Assembly: GCA_022457155.1 (NCBI GenBank) | Contig: JAJGOT010000163.1 | Location: forward strand, 1,381,001-1,445,000 | Source: Cladopsammia gracilis | Lineage: Eukaryota; Cnidaria; Anthozoa; Scleractinia; Dendrophylliidae | Direction: 5' to 3' | Length of the DNA stretch: 64,000 bases | Shown: in pieces, positions 17,734 through 29,205 of the stretch | Position numbering within the stretch: the stretch's first letter is position 1 | Layout: every line of letters starts with the position of its first letter | Made by a program: the position numbers and the translations under genes | The notes under the pieces: generated by a model | The model's database searches: none | What the model was told of the DNA's origin: nothing | Seen by the model: the letters and a program-made list of their open reading frames with translations, nothing else

Positions 17734-17970
17734 TCAATTGGCGATAACGGCGGCAAGTTGTTGTGGAGTCAGTCTTTGTGCGGCTTCAAGAATATATTTC
17801 GGTACAATGGGTAGAGGAGATGTTTGCCCTCGAGTTTCTTCAACGCATTTACAGAGTTCACCTTTTTTTCCTTGTCTGCATCTATGGCAAAGAAGACTTC
17901 CATGTCTTGAGTGATTAAAGACAATTCGTTTACTTGATTGTGTCTGAATGCACTTTCTTCCTCTCCCCAT
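17734..17970 (-). CDS. Small Cys-rich ORF next to right TIR
   Basis: 78 aa, basic, with CHRCRQGKKGELCKC, a possible zinc-binding cluster, and a helical C-terminus (ILEAAQRLTPQQLAAVIAN). It starts 23 nt inside the TIR boundary and stops 26 nt before the exonuclease start. No TATA motif is obvious. An overlapping ORF (17769-18032) starts inside the TIR and looks less protein-like. Confidence 0.42.
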   Translation of the reverse strand: MGRGRKCIQTQSSKRIVFNHSRHGSLLCHRCRQGKKGELCKCVEETRGQTSPLPIVPKYILEAAQRLTPQQLAAVIAN

Positions 17971-17992
17971 CGTCGTTTAGGTACCCAGTAGA

Positions 17993-18254
17993 GGGGTTTC
18001 TCCAATTGGTGGTCTCGTGCCGGGACCAGCATTCACAAGCACTGGGAGTAGTTGGGACGTTGGTGCATCCGGGACCGCCCCCAAACGCCCGAAAAAACGC
18101 TTATTTTGAGAACTCCCGAACACCTATGTTTCCGTGCCCCAGGACGAATGCAATGAGTCCTGGGGCACGGAAACATAGGTGTTCGGGAGTTCTCAAAATA
18201 AGCGTTTTTTCGGGCGTTTGGGGGCGGTCCCGAATCACCAACGTCCCAACTACT
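17993..18254 (-). repeat. Right terminal inverted repeat of Polinton 1
   Basis: Reverse complement of 964-1225, including the internal palindrome and its spacer. It ends in CCAACTACT and is followed at once by the target duplication GCGCT. The near-identity of the two ends points to recent activity or to homogenisation between the ends. Confidence 0.95.
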
Positions 18255-18321
18255 GCGCTTTTGAAATCGAGGAAATATGGTAGTTCATCAAAGAAAAACG
18301 AAAACAGGACAGAACCTTACC

Positions 18322-18467
18322 TAGCCTGTTCCAGGCGTTCAGATAGTGGGGAAAGCGCGAATAGTTGGGGAAGGCGCGAAGAAAAGCGAGCGAAAAAATT
18401 GCGGAGATTTCGCGCCTTCCCCAACCATTCGCGCTTTCCCCACTATCAGAACGCTTGGAACAGGCTA
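18322..18467. mobile_element. Foldback MITE with 9-bp target duplication
   Basis: 146 bp beginning TAGCCTGTTCCAGGCGTTC and ending in its near-perfect inverse (GGAACAGGCTA), with the arms meeting near 18385-18405. It is flanked by direct AACCTTACC at 18313-18321 and 18468-18476. A 9-bp duplication suits Mutator-like transposases. The host site lies 60 bp outside Polinton 1. Confidence 0.9.
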
Positions 18468-18476
18468 AACCTTACC

Positions 18477-19207
18477 TGCGCACTTTCCATCTTAAAATGG
18501 GCAATGAGAGATGTCTTGTTTCTGAGACAACCAGCACTAAAAAAATGTATACGTAGTACCTATTAAATATGGTTAAATATATCATACATCACTTTTATTT
18601 ATAGTATAATAACGGTGAAGAGAACTTGCCAACAAGAATATGTATTAGGATCAGTTTAAAATTCTACTTCATCAGTAAAAGATATATTTTTAATTAATGC
18701 ATGTTACTGTAACTATGTTAATTGCACTTTTTAGTAACTCATATACCAGTAATACCGTTTTCTGGCTGTTATCTATCGCTTCCAGTTAGGAATGCTTTGT
18801 AACTGAGTTTTTGTCAATTGCATCAATACATTAGCCGAGACCACTGAACGAAGAGTTGAATACCGGTATACAGTGATGAATAACGCCAGCTGGTGATCAG
18901 AGCGGGACGTGAACAGATTTTCTCTCGCTGGAGTGCATGTATACTAGACTTTTCCTTTTAATATTTTAAAACCTTTTACAGACTATTACTGTGAAGATTA
19001 CCTTGCAATAAAAACAAAATACTATGTTTGTTTATTGTGCCTAAAACTCATAGCTAGATACCACAAACACGAATTTATGCCGTCTTTCCAAGTTTCTTAC
19101 GTAGTAAAAACAAAAAGAAATCTTTATGTAATGTTTTTAAAAATTCAGTATGCAAACTCCATTTTATACACATTCATGACTTCTTGTACAATGGAGTTAG
19201 TGTCTTT
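18477..19207. other. No feature recognised
   Basis: AT-rich, about 730 bp between a MITE and duplication copy A. Only short chance ORFs. Confidence 0.6.
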
Positions 19208-20143
19208 AGCAACTTTAACGTATGATGTATATATTTCCAAATAATGCTGCAATTACAATGAAAATGTGAATATTTCGGCCAAGCGTCCCACTGTTTTTTG
19301 GAGGTGTTTTGTCTCTGTTAAGGGTTTTTATTGAAATCGCCGTAATTATTGAGATTATTCAAGTTCAATTCAGTCAACTTGATTATCGACCACAAATCGC
19401 ACCCAGGCCGAGGAAACAACTAAATAGTACTTTGCTAGAAAACAGGAAGAAGCTTTGTTATTCCTGTACTGTTATTTTACCGTAAATAAGGCAAAGCGAA
19501 CAAGTTATATGGATCAATATGTGTTGACCAACAGATGTTGTATCTTGCCATAATGAATCTTAAAAATCGGCCATTCAACAGGTTTTCTACTTATTCAACA
19601 ACTGAAAGTTGCAACATCGTTGAACGTTTGCATTCTCCTCTGATGATGCTGATGTAGATGTTGAACGGGGTGCTTCAATGAATTATTATTCAGTTTCATT
19701 TTTTAATATCAATCTACAGTCAGCAGGGCCCCGGCTAAAGTAACCGAGGATTTCATTTCTCTGTTAAAAAATGAATTCAAAAGGTCATTTGTAGCTGGTA
19801 GTAAAGACAAGTTAAAGTCAAAACTAGCACTAAAGGGCAGAAAACTTTGGAAAATTTTGAATTGTTGAGTTATTTAACTGGAATTCAAAATTGACGCTAA
19901 TCCTGGGTTAATTAACTTAATCGTGCTTTGAACAACCCGGCCCAGAGCATTAAACTGTTTCCGACAAGCTAACCTTAATTTACCCTTGATTTTTTTTTTC
20001 TAGAAATGTTCCTTTACTACAACAAAATTGCAACAAGTCACAAGACTCAAGTTTAAATAAAAATAAAGCTCAATGTTTTCCCGAGTGTGAATAAACCAAA
20101 CCAAAATTCTAATTAATAATCTTGTGCATCAATCGTTCCTTAA

Positions 20144-20861
20144 GGTTACAGTGTACCTTCGGGGGTGTCTCCAGTATAACAGCTCTAGCGTCTTAAGATT
20201 ACACTTAATATACCTAAACCCAGATATCAAATTAAAGCTTATAGAGCTGGCTATCTAAATATGGAAACCATTTGGTAATAAAGTGAATTGTCGATTTTTT
20301 TACGACGTCTTAATTCGAACGTCCGAATCAGCTTTAAAACGCTATAACTCAAAGCGATTATTGTATTTTGCTAATTTGATTTGTTCTCGGGTTTCCGGAC
20401 ACGAAGCGCTAAAAAAACGTGTCGGCGATTTCCCATATTCAATTGCAGTGAAAAGTTACAGAATATTTTCGAAACAGGGAGAAAAAAAATTGGAATGATC
20501 GCACGGAAATGGCTCTTGACGAAAACGTTTTCGGAAATAAGAAATTCGCCGACACGTTTTTGTTGATTATATGTTAGCCTAGCTTCTGTCCAAATTTGAG
20601 GAAAATCGAACAAATTTCCTTTGAGTTGTAGCTTTTTAAAGTGTCCCCAACAAGCGAAAAATGAACTTTGAGAAAACAGCGCTTAAAAAAACATATCGCT
20701 TCATAAACAAACTCCGCCCACAAAAGTTATACCGTCATTTCTCCGTCAATTTTCACTATTTGTCGATAATTTTTTTTGGATAAAAGTTCATTCTGTAAAC
20801 TTTATTTTGACACCAAAAAAAAATTTTCGATAAATTTTCGATCTGAAGGTACACTGTAACC
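20144..20861. mobile_element. TTAA-flanked non-autonomous DNA transposon (piggyBac-like)
   Basis: 718 bp with 17-bp terminal inverted repeats GGTTACAGTGTACCTTC, flanked on both sides by TTAA (20140-20143, 20862-20865). Copy B has the empty site with a single TTAA near 38783, so the insertion and target duplication are certain. No transposase. TTAA targeting suggests mobilisation by a piggyBac-family enzyme. Confidence 0.93.
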
Positions 20862-21240
20862 TTAAATATAGTTGCTACTCAGTTGGTTAAAGGGAGCAGT
20901 GAACTCAATATAACAAATTCCCTTCAAAGAAAGCAATCAAATAAGGTTTATATAAAGTATTCCCAAAGGTTTTGGAACCTAAATTTTTATTTTAGACGAG
21001 GGCATCTTTTTATTGCATGCAATACGATTTTTTAATTAAACAAATCACTGATCCAATGAATTACCACTACTGTTTTGAAATGACCCACGCTGTTAATGGG
21101 GGTGTTCCCAAAATAAATGAGACAAAACGGTGACACGGACCCTCGATAACCGGATATCCGAGTCGGCTTGTCAAAACGTTCTGATGATTAATGACATTAA
21201 TTAATCACAATCCGCCATGCTGAAATGGCGGACATCCTAG

Positions 21241-21602
21241 CCCCCTCCCGGGAAGGGGGGGGGGGGGTGCTCCCCAAAAATTTGGGTGGAGGTGTGCGGC
21301 ACGCTTCTTCAAACCCTAACCCTATTTCAGACCAAAATATGCGATTTTCCCTACCCTATTTCACACCTGACCCAAAATTCGATACCCTATTTCAGACCAG
21401 ACCCTTAAATCGATACCCTATTTCAGATGTTAATCAAATCTCATTTCTCAAGGGATGAAAAAAGTTGCTTCTTTTAAAAGCCATGCCCAATTCCAGACAC
21501 AGTGCGCAAAACATACCCTATTTCAGACCAAAACGGCTTGAAAACCATACCCTTTAGGGCCGCACATACCTTTATAGCTTATATAAGAGAGTACCCCCCC
21601 GG
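21241..21602. mobile_element. MITE-like element, 'accctatttcagacc' family
   Basis: 362 bp flanked by ATCCTAG direct repeats (21234-21240, 21603-21609). The empty site is visible in inverted orientation in copy B near 41380. It starts CCCCTCCCGGGAAGG with a G run and ends AGTACCCCCCC. It contains several ACCCTATTTCAGAC repeats. Related to the element at 56269-56714. Confidence 0.85.
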
Positions 21603-22767
21603 ATCCTAGCCTATTCTTTAGTAAACATAAAACGTACATGAATTCAGACAAAACAAAAAAAATCCTTCAACCAAAACATAATTAGAATATTAACTAACTC
21701 ATGCAAGCTAGCTCAAGAAGCTATCATTGTGCTTTTATATAGACCGATATGGACTCTGCGGGAATCAGTAAAATTTCAAAGTGAAGCGCATGAAACATGT
21801 AAGTCGGTTTATCGTGCGAGAGTGAAGCGATTTCAACAATACAATTTTTGATAAAATCTCCCACAACAAAGTTGCATTCTAAATTCGAGCGTAGAAGCAT
21901 GCATAGCATTTGTTATTTTTAAAAAGATACCTGTAGCCAGACTCTAGATTTATTCTTTTTTCCAATTATACACCGACTAATGACTTCTAGTGTGCTATCC
22001 AGTGTCTCCAGCCAGAAATGCATAGTATCACATTTTCGCATCACTAAGCAAGCCGAGGAAACCATAAGATATATTAAGTATGGTTCTTTGTATGAAAACA
22101 CTGTATGGACCTCTTTGAAAATCATGTTATGAAAGGGCATCCTATTAGAATAATTTCATTCGTATTGGATGTAAAGGTACAGGAGTTTGAGGCTTTAATT
22201 TTAAAGTAAGTTGTATTTATCGTCGGCTTAGATTATATCAGTTAGGCCCAGTCAGAAAACAGCCTTCACCTTGAACTCCCGCAGGATTGGTCTGCTGGGT
22301 CTGCAGTCTGCAATTGATGCATAACAGTTTTACAGGCATTGTTGAACCAAACATCCAAATAGACTTATGGTGGGTGAGCTAAGATGTTCTACATTAGCCA
22401 TAAATCAGATAACTGACCAAGTACAGTCTTACATAAAAAGGATAATGGGTGCCTCTTTGTAGATAAAGACCGGAGAGAACTGACGAACGTTCGATTTCCA
22501 ACCTTGCGATCGATTTCGACTGCTAGATGAAAGTTTCTCTCGATTTTGTTCGATACTTCAGCGTCAAGTCGACTGACGAGCCGCCTGCATATCAGGAAAA
22601 ATAATCTACTGACGTGACGCGAACGACCGTTCAGACAAAAACTCGCGAATTAGAACTACACACCAAGAAGGTAAAGAATGATACTTACCTCTTGGTGAAC
22701 TCCGCTCGCGGAAGTTCAGACGGGTTATTGGCAATCGATCGAAACCTCCTGTCTGGTAACGGCCATA

Positions 22768-24671
22768 TGTTACCAGGGACAAAACAGCAGTTTTTTCCAG
22801 AACCAGTCTTTAATGTACCGCCAAACTCTTCAACATTAATTTTACAAGTCGTAAAACAGTACTGCTAACCAACCGAATGCATCTCATCTCCTTTCTATCG
22901 CACGAGGTCGATCTGTCACGTGATGTCGATCACGTGGTTTACTTCAGAGTAACTATTACATCATGTCTCACACACCCCCGAGTTTAAAAATGTGCTCCGA
23001 GACATTTGTTACAACGTTCAATTGAGTTTTCGCCTTCCTAATAAGACTTGCTATTGTATTCTCACTCATTGTGTTCCTTTATGCATCTTGCATGTATGGG
23101 TTGATCAGACCCAAGTCAGCAATTTTATACACAAAAGTTAATAAAATACGTATCAAAACTATTCTCTTTCACGTCTGACTTGATAATTAGCACAGTCATA
23201 GTTCAATGATAACTAGATTACTTGTTTTGCCTGTTTGTAAGGCGCAAAACAGTACAATAGGACAGGTGCTTATTTACACAATGCAGCCAATGTCTGTTCA
23301 ACAACAACGTCAATGAAAACTGTGGACAGTCAATAAATCCGGATGCATTACACATGCATCATCTGCATATACGGCGGGTACACCGAGGAATCATCACAGA
23401 GCGGTGCAAGGTACTGATACTTAGGAGTAGTATAGAGGTTGGCGGTACCAGATCAGTTTTGGAAAACTGATCTGATACTAAGCCAACTTCTATACTACTC
23501 CCCATCAGTTGGGCCTAAACTATAATATATATATACATAGCCCAAGCCTAACAGCGTCGCACTTTGAGCAAGCTTAACTAAGGTGAAACTTAACTAAGGT
23601 GAAAGGTTGGAAGCACAAGAATTAAGATTGATAAACGGGCTATTTTCAATTTTAGCAATTCTCAAAAACGCGACCGTCCGCACAGTACATTTTTATAGAC
23701 CGTACAAAAGTTCACAAAACAACTTTTCTCTCTCTAGAATAAATAGTACCACTAGTTTCCGAATAAAATACAGTTTATGTTTGTCAAAAATTGCCCGAGA
23801 AACTGATTTGAAAATCAAAAATTGCAAAAATACACAAACATATTTGCATAAGGCGATGCGAGTGAAGATACAACTGTACTATGAATCAAAGTCTTGTTTT
23901 GTTTACATAAAATCGCTTTTCAATCTATCTAATGAATGAACAAACACATAAAAATGGACAACACAATCTTCTTTCGAAAAAATTTATTCAAATCTCCATT
24001 AGTTTACGTTTAAAAGCAAAACGCGTACCATTTAATTATAGCTCATCGAGTTCAAGCTTTCTTCGAAGAAATTCAAGAGATCGATACAACTAAATTTAGG
24101 CACGTTTTAAAATCAATTCTCCAAAACTAACAATAACACTAATAGAAAGTCACAAACAGATTGATATCAACATAAATTCTCATCGAAAACTGTAATCTGT
24201 TTTACCTTTAAGTCCCTCGCTTGCTTGGAAATTCAAATCTAGCTCCGCTTCTGGTTCTGAAATCCGTAGAAAAAAAAACATCTCCCGCATTGATAAAAAC
24301 GTAATACATGAAGTTCCTCGAAGCAAGATTTTATCCCTGAAAGCTCGTCTTTTTCCACTAAAGCGGCTTCTGAGTATACCTTAATTAGTATCCCTGTCTT
24401 GAGTAGCAAACCGCGAAAAAATGCAGGAAAATAACGAGTTTAATTCTCCGCTAGACACAAGAAAACAACTAAAGTGTTTACCGAGCTCACGGCTGTGTGG
24501 CCGCGCGAAAAACAAAATTGCTAAGATCCCGGATGTTGTCCAACATGGGCGGGCACACACGCGCCCGCGAAACATTCCGCTAGCCATGACCATGAAAAAT
24601 CACGGCACAGGTTCTATGAGTATGGAGCTGCGCAGCCAGGCCTTCGGCCTGGCAAGTGCTCCGCTATAATT
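22768..24671. other. Intergenic, one palindrome noted, no gene
   Basis: About 1.9 kb without a convincing exon. It contains the foldback at 23418-23507 and, near 24610-24665, a short GC-rich CAGGCCTTCGGCCTGG palindrome next to the start of Polinton 2. Confidence 0.55.
23418..23507. repeat. Foldback element with AGTAGTATAGA...TCTATACTACT ends
   Basis: Arms AGTAGTATAGAGGTTGGC and GCCAACTTCTATACTACT flank an inner GATCAGTTTTGG/AAAACTGATC palindrome. A shorter relative (AGTATAGAGTTGGC ... GCCAACTCCTATACT) lies at 37320-37365, just outside the other end of Polinton 2. Confidence 0.75.
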
Positions 24672-25040
24672 TTCAAATTAGCCAAATATTGTGGTAAAAC
24701 TATATTTTCAAATAATTCAGCTGTACTATATATCCCAAAAATTCAGTCAAACAAAATATAATTTTTTTTACCAAAATATTTTTTTCAAACTATATATTCA
24801 AATATTTTATCAAACTATATATCCCAAAATTCAGTCAAATTATTTTCAAAAAACTCAGACACCACGCATTCATCCATGAAATTCAACTATTTTTCAAACT
24901 ATATTTCCAAAATTGAAACATATTTAATAATTTGCGCTTCATTTTTTTTGTTAATGACGGTACCATATCATTTTACCAGATGATGCAAAAATGAAACTAT
25001 ACGTTTTTCAAAATTGAAGTGCATTTAAATATCATGTTCA
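24672..25040. repeat. Left AT-rich terminal repeat of Polinton 2
   Basis: Made of diverged sub-repeats such as CAAACTATATATTCAAATAT and CAAACTATATATCCCAAAA. 24997-25032 is inverted at 37059-37094. It differs completely from the ends of Polinton 1. Confidence 0.65.
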
Positions 25041-25303
25041 CATCATCAAAACAGGAAAGAATCACCATAGCCTAATATTCTCAGAAAAACAGGAAATAAC
25101 TATTGTTGCGTAACTGAATTCTCAGAAACAAAAATAGGGTTTTTCCCGAGGAAGTCCTTTAATAATAGATATTGCTTTTATATCACGAGATAGTCATATG
25201 ATCTCTCTCAGCCAATCAAAAAATTACCCATAAATTACTCATCTGAGTTTTTTTATTAAGAAATTTTGAGTTTGAGTTTGAGTTGATTAATTGCAACAAG
25301 AAT

Positions 25304-25681
25304 TATGGCGCCATCATCATTGGAGCAGCTTACTGCAAGATTTGAATCTGTATGTGACAAAATCAGGATAGTATTACTGTTATTGAAAGTCAAATGGGTC
25401 GACAACAACAATTTACCTTTGATATTAACAGAGAAATTTACAACTTGGAAACAATGGATATCAGTGGTACTGAACATGAGGTGAATCGATACATTGTTGT
25501 TTTGGAAGAATATAAGAAAATGCTATGCTACGAAAAATCGCGGAGAAGATTGCATTTGGATTCTCAAATAAAGAATGCAGTTGAAATGGAAACTTTTAAA
25601 GAAGACTTAAAGAAGAAGCGGCGAGCTAAAAGAATGCAAAATCAATCATACAAAAAGAAGGAACTCACTAAGACTGAGTGA
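25304..25681 (+). pseudogene. Charged helical protein, frameshifted
   Basis: An ATG at 25304 (MAPSSLEQLTARFESVCDKI) opens a frame that is lost near 25370. Another frame then continues as a Glu/Lys/Arg-rich helical protein ending in KKKELTKTE at 25681. The two parts read as one protein of about 125 aa with a single shift. No family recognised. Confidence 0.5.
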
Positions 25682-25840
25682 AACTTTGAACTCTTGACAT
25701 TCATCCTTCAAATATAATTATATCTTCTCCACATGATGGATACTGATATATTTAAAAATTTCATCAAAAGATCTGATTATTTCTGATAAAAGACTTTTCT
25801 TCTGTATTTAAGAATATTATCTTTACTTGTATTATATAGA

Positions 25841-26396
25841 ATGGATTGTGATGAAATAATTCATAACGAATTACAATCAATGGGTGATATGATTTGTGAC
25901 TTCTGCGGACAAGTGTGATAATGTAAATGTAACAAAAAAGGAATAAAATGTTGTGATTATATGGATGTCATTGATAATGATTATGAAAATGTATGTCAAA
26001 GCTGTGGTTCAGTTCATTCTTATAATTTTGTTGCTCTATATATTGATTTTTATGAACATAGATATAAATTCAGAAAAACGAGTTTTTATAATAGAAAATA
26101 CCATATTGAGAATGTCATGATTAATAATTCTAATTTCCAAATGAAATTTCATGATAGAGAAAAAATATGAGATATTTGCAATAATAAATAATGTATTACC
26201 AAAAAGACAATCGTAATCGTAAAGGAATGATTAGTATATTGAATATATATTAATGCGAATTCATCAAAAGCTTGGTTTGAAGTATGATTTTTTTAAACTT
26301 CCAAAATCGAAGAAAACATTAAAATTTTATGATGAATATTGGAATGAAATATGGTCTTTAATAGGAGATGAAATTAAAAAAATTATTCAGAAGTGA
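25841..26396 (+). pseudogene. VLTF3-like late transcription factor, broken
   Basis: Starts at 25841 directly behind TATATAGA. Cys pairs ICDFCG and VCQSCG suggest zinc binding. They are followed by a block with FYNRKYHIENV, which fits the VLTF3-type region, and a C-terminus with AWFE and EIWSLIGDEIKK. Stops and shifts fall near 25918 and 26170. VLTF3 homologues drive late genes in poxviruses and other large DNA viruses. Assigned by motif pattern. Confidence 0.6.
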
Positions 26397-26475
26397 ATTT
26401 TTTATTATAATATTTCTTGAATTTATCTGGAATAGGACAAAGATTTATGATTATTTTATCAATTAGCTTCATAAA

Positions 26476-26862
26476 TTAATTATGGTGAAATGGAGTACCT
26501 CTTAAGCAAGATCTTAAATCAATTAATACCTTTTCATATGTTGTGTAACCAAATTTACTCATTTCAATTTTGTTCTTATAGTTATTGATTTCGCTATATG
26601 TCTTAAGCAATAATCCTGCTCCCGAAAAAGAAACTAATATAGCAGGATTTAATGTGATACAACCAGTAAATGTGCCAATAACCACTAAACATGTTGATGA
26701 TAAATTGATAGTTAAATTCAATCTTTTGAAATATTTAAACGCTTTCTTATGACACCAAAAACGTTTGTGATAAAATTTATACAATTCTTTGATTTCAGAT
26801 AATTTTTCTTGATTTATGTTTTTATCAATATGATTAAAATTATAAATTGAAACTCTTCTCAT
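26476..26862 (-). CDS. Membrane protein with hydrophobic hairpin, Polinton 2
   Basis: 128 aa and open throughout. A helical N-terminus rich in Lys, Tyr and His is followed by two apolar helices (LSSTCLVVIGTFTGCITL and AILVSFSGAGLLLKTYSE) and a basic tail with KFGYTTYEKVLIDLRS. Same plan as 14637-15317 in Polinton 1. It may be the only ORF of Polinton 2 that kept its full length. It is convergent with the VLTF3-like gene. Confidence 0.6.
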   Translation of the reverse strand: MRRVSIYNFNHIDKNINQEKLSEIKELYKFYHKRFWCHKKAFKYFKRLNLTINLSSTCLVVIGTFTGCITLNPAILVSFSGAGLLLKTYSEINNYKNKIEMSKFGYTTYEKVLIDLRSCLRGTPFHHN

Positions 26863-26956
26863 ATACGATGTATTGATATTATTTTATTATATTTCTTCAA
26901 TCATTAAAGTTACATCAACATCACAATCGACTGGATTACCTATTTCTGACCCATGA

Positions 26957-28835
26957 TCAGTTATTTGAAATGCAAATTTCATCGATTTCTACTATACTAA
27001 AATTTGGTATGGAATAATATTTTTCATACCTTAGATATATTCTTATAAATGGATCAGGTTTACCATGCTGAAAACTAGCAATAACTTTTGTTATTTTAAA
27101 ATTGAACGGAAGAAAAAATGAATCTTTATAATTTGGTTTTGCTTTAGAACCTATCCATTTTATTAGCTGGAATGTTGTAATTGGAATGCGCATACTTGCA
27201 ATCATTGTATCAACATAACCTTTATTTACGATTTGATGATTTTAGTAGGTAAAGGTACATTTTCAATATTATGATTACTCATATCCAAATTCGTTTCCAT
27301 CGCCATTTTGTTATTTTCAAAAATAAAAGGAGAATCATACACACTGCTATCAACATTAGGTTGAAAACCTTTGACTCCACATATTATTAAATTTGCATGT
27401 CCTTGATTGCGTGTTTCAGGTGTTCTATTACATTTTAAATCTACCATAATAAACCCAGGTGGCAAAATAGGGTATTTATGCATGTGAATAATTGATCTTG
27501 TATAATTAGAAAATTGTGTTGTCGATTGTTGATTGATATTTAAACTCGTGCTTACAATATTAACACTCACATTATTCATTGTAACTGGAAAGAATTCAAT
27601 GCAAATAGTATATTCACCTTCTGGAATTTTATACATATTGAATCCAAGTCTTCCAGAATATAAATTGTTAATATCTTTTGATATTTGGAGATAATAAGCT
27701 TTTTTATTGAATAAATGCAGTGAAATTGGACTTCGCAAATCATTGATTCTATAATATTATTCTCACTACTCTATTCATTAACATCTTCCATTAAATGCCT
27801 GAATACATCCTTGTGGTGGGAAGTTGAAGTGATATGTGACTTATTTACATAATCTTTATATTCTTGTTCTAATTTAAGTACTTCTGAACCAAAATCTAAT
27901 TTATTAAGTTTCTCTATTTGTAGATTTTTTATTGTAGTAGTGTTGTTATTTATAGCAGTAGTATTGTTATTTATTCTTGTGTCAACATATGATTTATCAG
28001 CTTTTAGATTTACTAAATTATCAACATACCCCTTATTTGTTCCATGGTCTATAGACCTCTTTAGCTTGTACATTTTGTTTTCCCAATGTAGGTCATGTGA
28101 TGTTACCCTAGAGAACTGTTTCTTTTAAATTTTGTTTTCTTCACTTGCATATGTATGCATAATTTATGAAAAGACAAAGAACAAATTCCCTTGAGAACAT
28201 CACATGACCTACAATGGGAAAACAAAATGTACAAGCTAAAGAGGTCTATTTCTGTTGGATTTTTGATATTATAAATTATATTGTAATTCATATCCAAACC
28301 AGTTTCCATTGAGAACATTTCTTTACGACTGAGAAAAATGTCTTTGTCATTATAACTAACAAGATTGTTTAATTTGCTGTTAGATGAAGAAACGTCTGTT
28401 GTTTTGACTGGACAATATTGAGAAGCTCCTTCAGATTAATATTTTTAGTAACTTCATGTGTATGTTGAAGTACATCAGGATGGTATTTTTTAAGTGTTAT
28501 CATATTTACAGCAAAAAGATCATTATTTTCATCACTATCCATATTTGTGATAATTTTTCGATTCATATTAATTTGTGGATTGATGATTTTATTTCCTCGA
28601 AGATCTTAATCTCCAACCATATGTGTTGTCCATCCAATTTCAAATAATGTGTATCTCCATACTCTTTATTAACAACGTCTTTATAATCTGTCAGGTCTTT
28701 TACATTTATCAATTTTCTGTTTTGTATATCAAAATTATTATTTGTTAATATAAACCCTACGCCTGGGGAACCTGGTGGACCTTGTGATGTTTTTGATGAA
28801 ATAGTAGTTTCAGAATGTTCATTAAAAATTCCCAT
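26957..28835 (-). pseudogene. Collagen-motif fibre-like protein, broken
   Basis: Starts at 28835 below ATAATATACA. The first 35 residues include a short collagen stretch (GPPGSPGVG). Repeated units of the type N-x-D-I-Q-N-x-K-L-x-N-V followed by V-N-K-x-Y-x-D come next, then a Thr/Asn coiled region (27771-28073), and a beta-rich C-terminal domain with ENNKMAMETNLDMSNHNIEN (27226-27738). Collagen triplets followed by repeats and a globular head suggest a trimeric attachment fibre. At least four frameshifts are present, and a foldback insertion at 28051-28250 splits the gene. Role inferred. Confidence 0.6.
28051..28250. mobile_element. Foldback MITE inside the fibre-like pseudogene
   Basis: Outer arms of about 50 bp (beginning AGACCTCTTTAGCTTGTACA) are inverted at the right edge, ending in GAGGTCT, with a loop of about 95 nt. 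The fibre reading on the two sides resumes only when this block is skipped, showing it is a later insertion. TA dinucleotides flank both ends. Confidence 0.8.
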
Positions 28836-28849
28836 TGTATATTATTATA

Positions 28850-29205
28850 TTAGATATTTTCATAAAAGTTTCTTTTAACTGATTGCATTGGTTTGTCAAC
28901 ATATAAAAATGAGTATGGTTTTTTAGTACCTTTAAAATATTGGTCTTTGGTAACACCAAGTTCTCTACATATCATATTTTTTTTTCATTACTAGGAAAAT
29001 CATAAACATAATATTGGCTGCAGTTCAATCTAATATCTTTTGGAGTTTTATAAAATGATTGACTTAGGTAAACAACCAAACAGTTTTTATGTCGTCGTTG
29101 AATAAAATAATCAATGAGTGGCTTTTGATTTTTATCACAAATAAAATCGTCGAATATTATAATTTTCTGTGAATCATTTTCCAAACTATATAAAAATTAG
29201 TTTCG
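28850..29205 (-). pseudogene. Packaging ATPase, C-terminal half only
   Basis: Begins mid-protein with KIIIFDDFI, a Walker B-type strand, then RRHKNCLVVYLSQSFYK (sensor region) and, after a frameshift in an A run near 28980, a C-terminal piece ending in RNFYENI with a TAA at 28850-28852. The Walker A half is missing because unrelated DNA starts at about 29206. Distinct in sequence from the Polinton 1 ATPase. Confidence 0.7.

Larger units (their letters stand above)
964..18254. mobile_element. Polinton/Maverick element 1, near-intact
   Basis: A 17,291-bp element whose first 262 bases (964-1225) are repeated inverted at its end (17993-18254). It is flanked by the direct duplication GCGCT at 959-963 and 18255-18259. 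It encodes the diagnostic Polinton set: protein-primed type family B polymerase, D,D35E integrase, FtsK/HerA-type packaging ATPase and a capsid-like protein, plus virus-like accessory genes. All main ORFs are open, so insertion seems fairly recent. One possible 1-nt lesion lies at the 5' end of the ATPase. Polintons usually give 6-bp target duplications. Here I can defend only 5 bp. Confidence 0.93.
19208..22767. repeat. Segmental duplication copy A
   Basis: Aligns by eye, with scattered substitutions and small indels, to copy B at 37831-41957, starting at GTATGATGTATATATTTCC and ending at CTGTCTGGTAACGGCCATA. It is interrupted here by a TTAA-flanked element (20144-20861) and a second element (21241-21602), neither present in B. 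Its internal segment (about 21128-22332) is inverted relative to B. No gene recognised. Confidence 0.9.

Noticed and set aside
17769..18032. 87-codon minus-strand ORF starting in the right TIR
   Set aside because: Overlaps the Cys-rich 78-codon ORF in another frame and begins in palindromic DNA. Less plausible, though not excluded.
17934..18566. 210-codon plus-strand ORF across the right TIR and a MITE
   Set aside because: Translation of palindromic repeat DNA. It crosses the element boundary and has no protein-like features.
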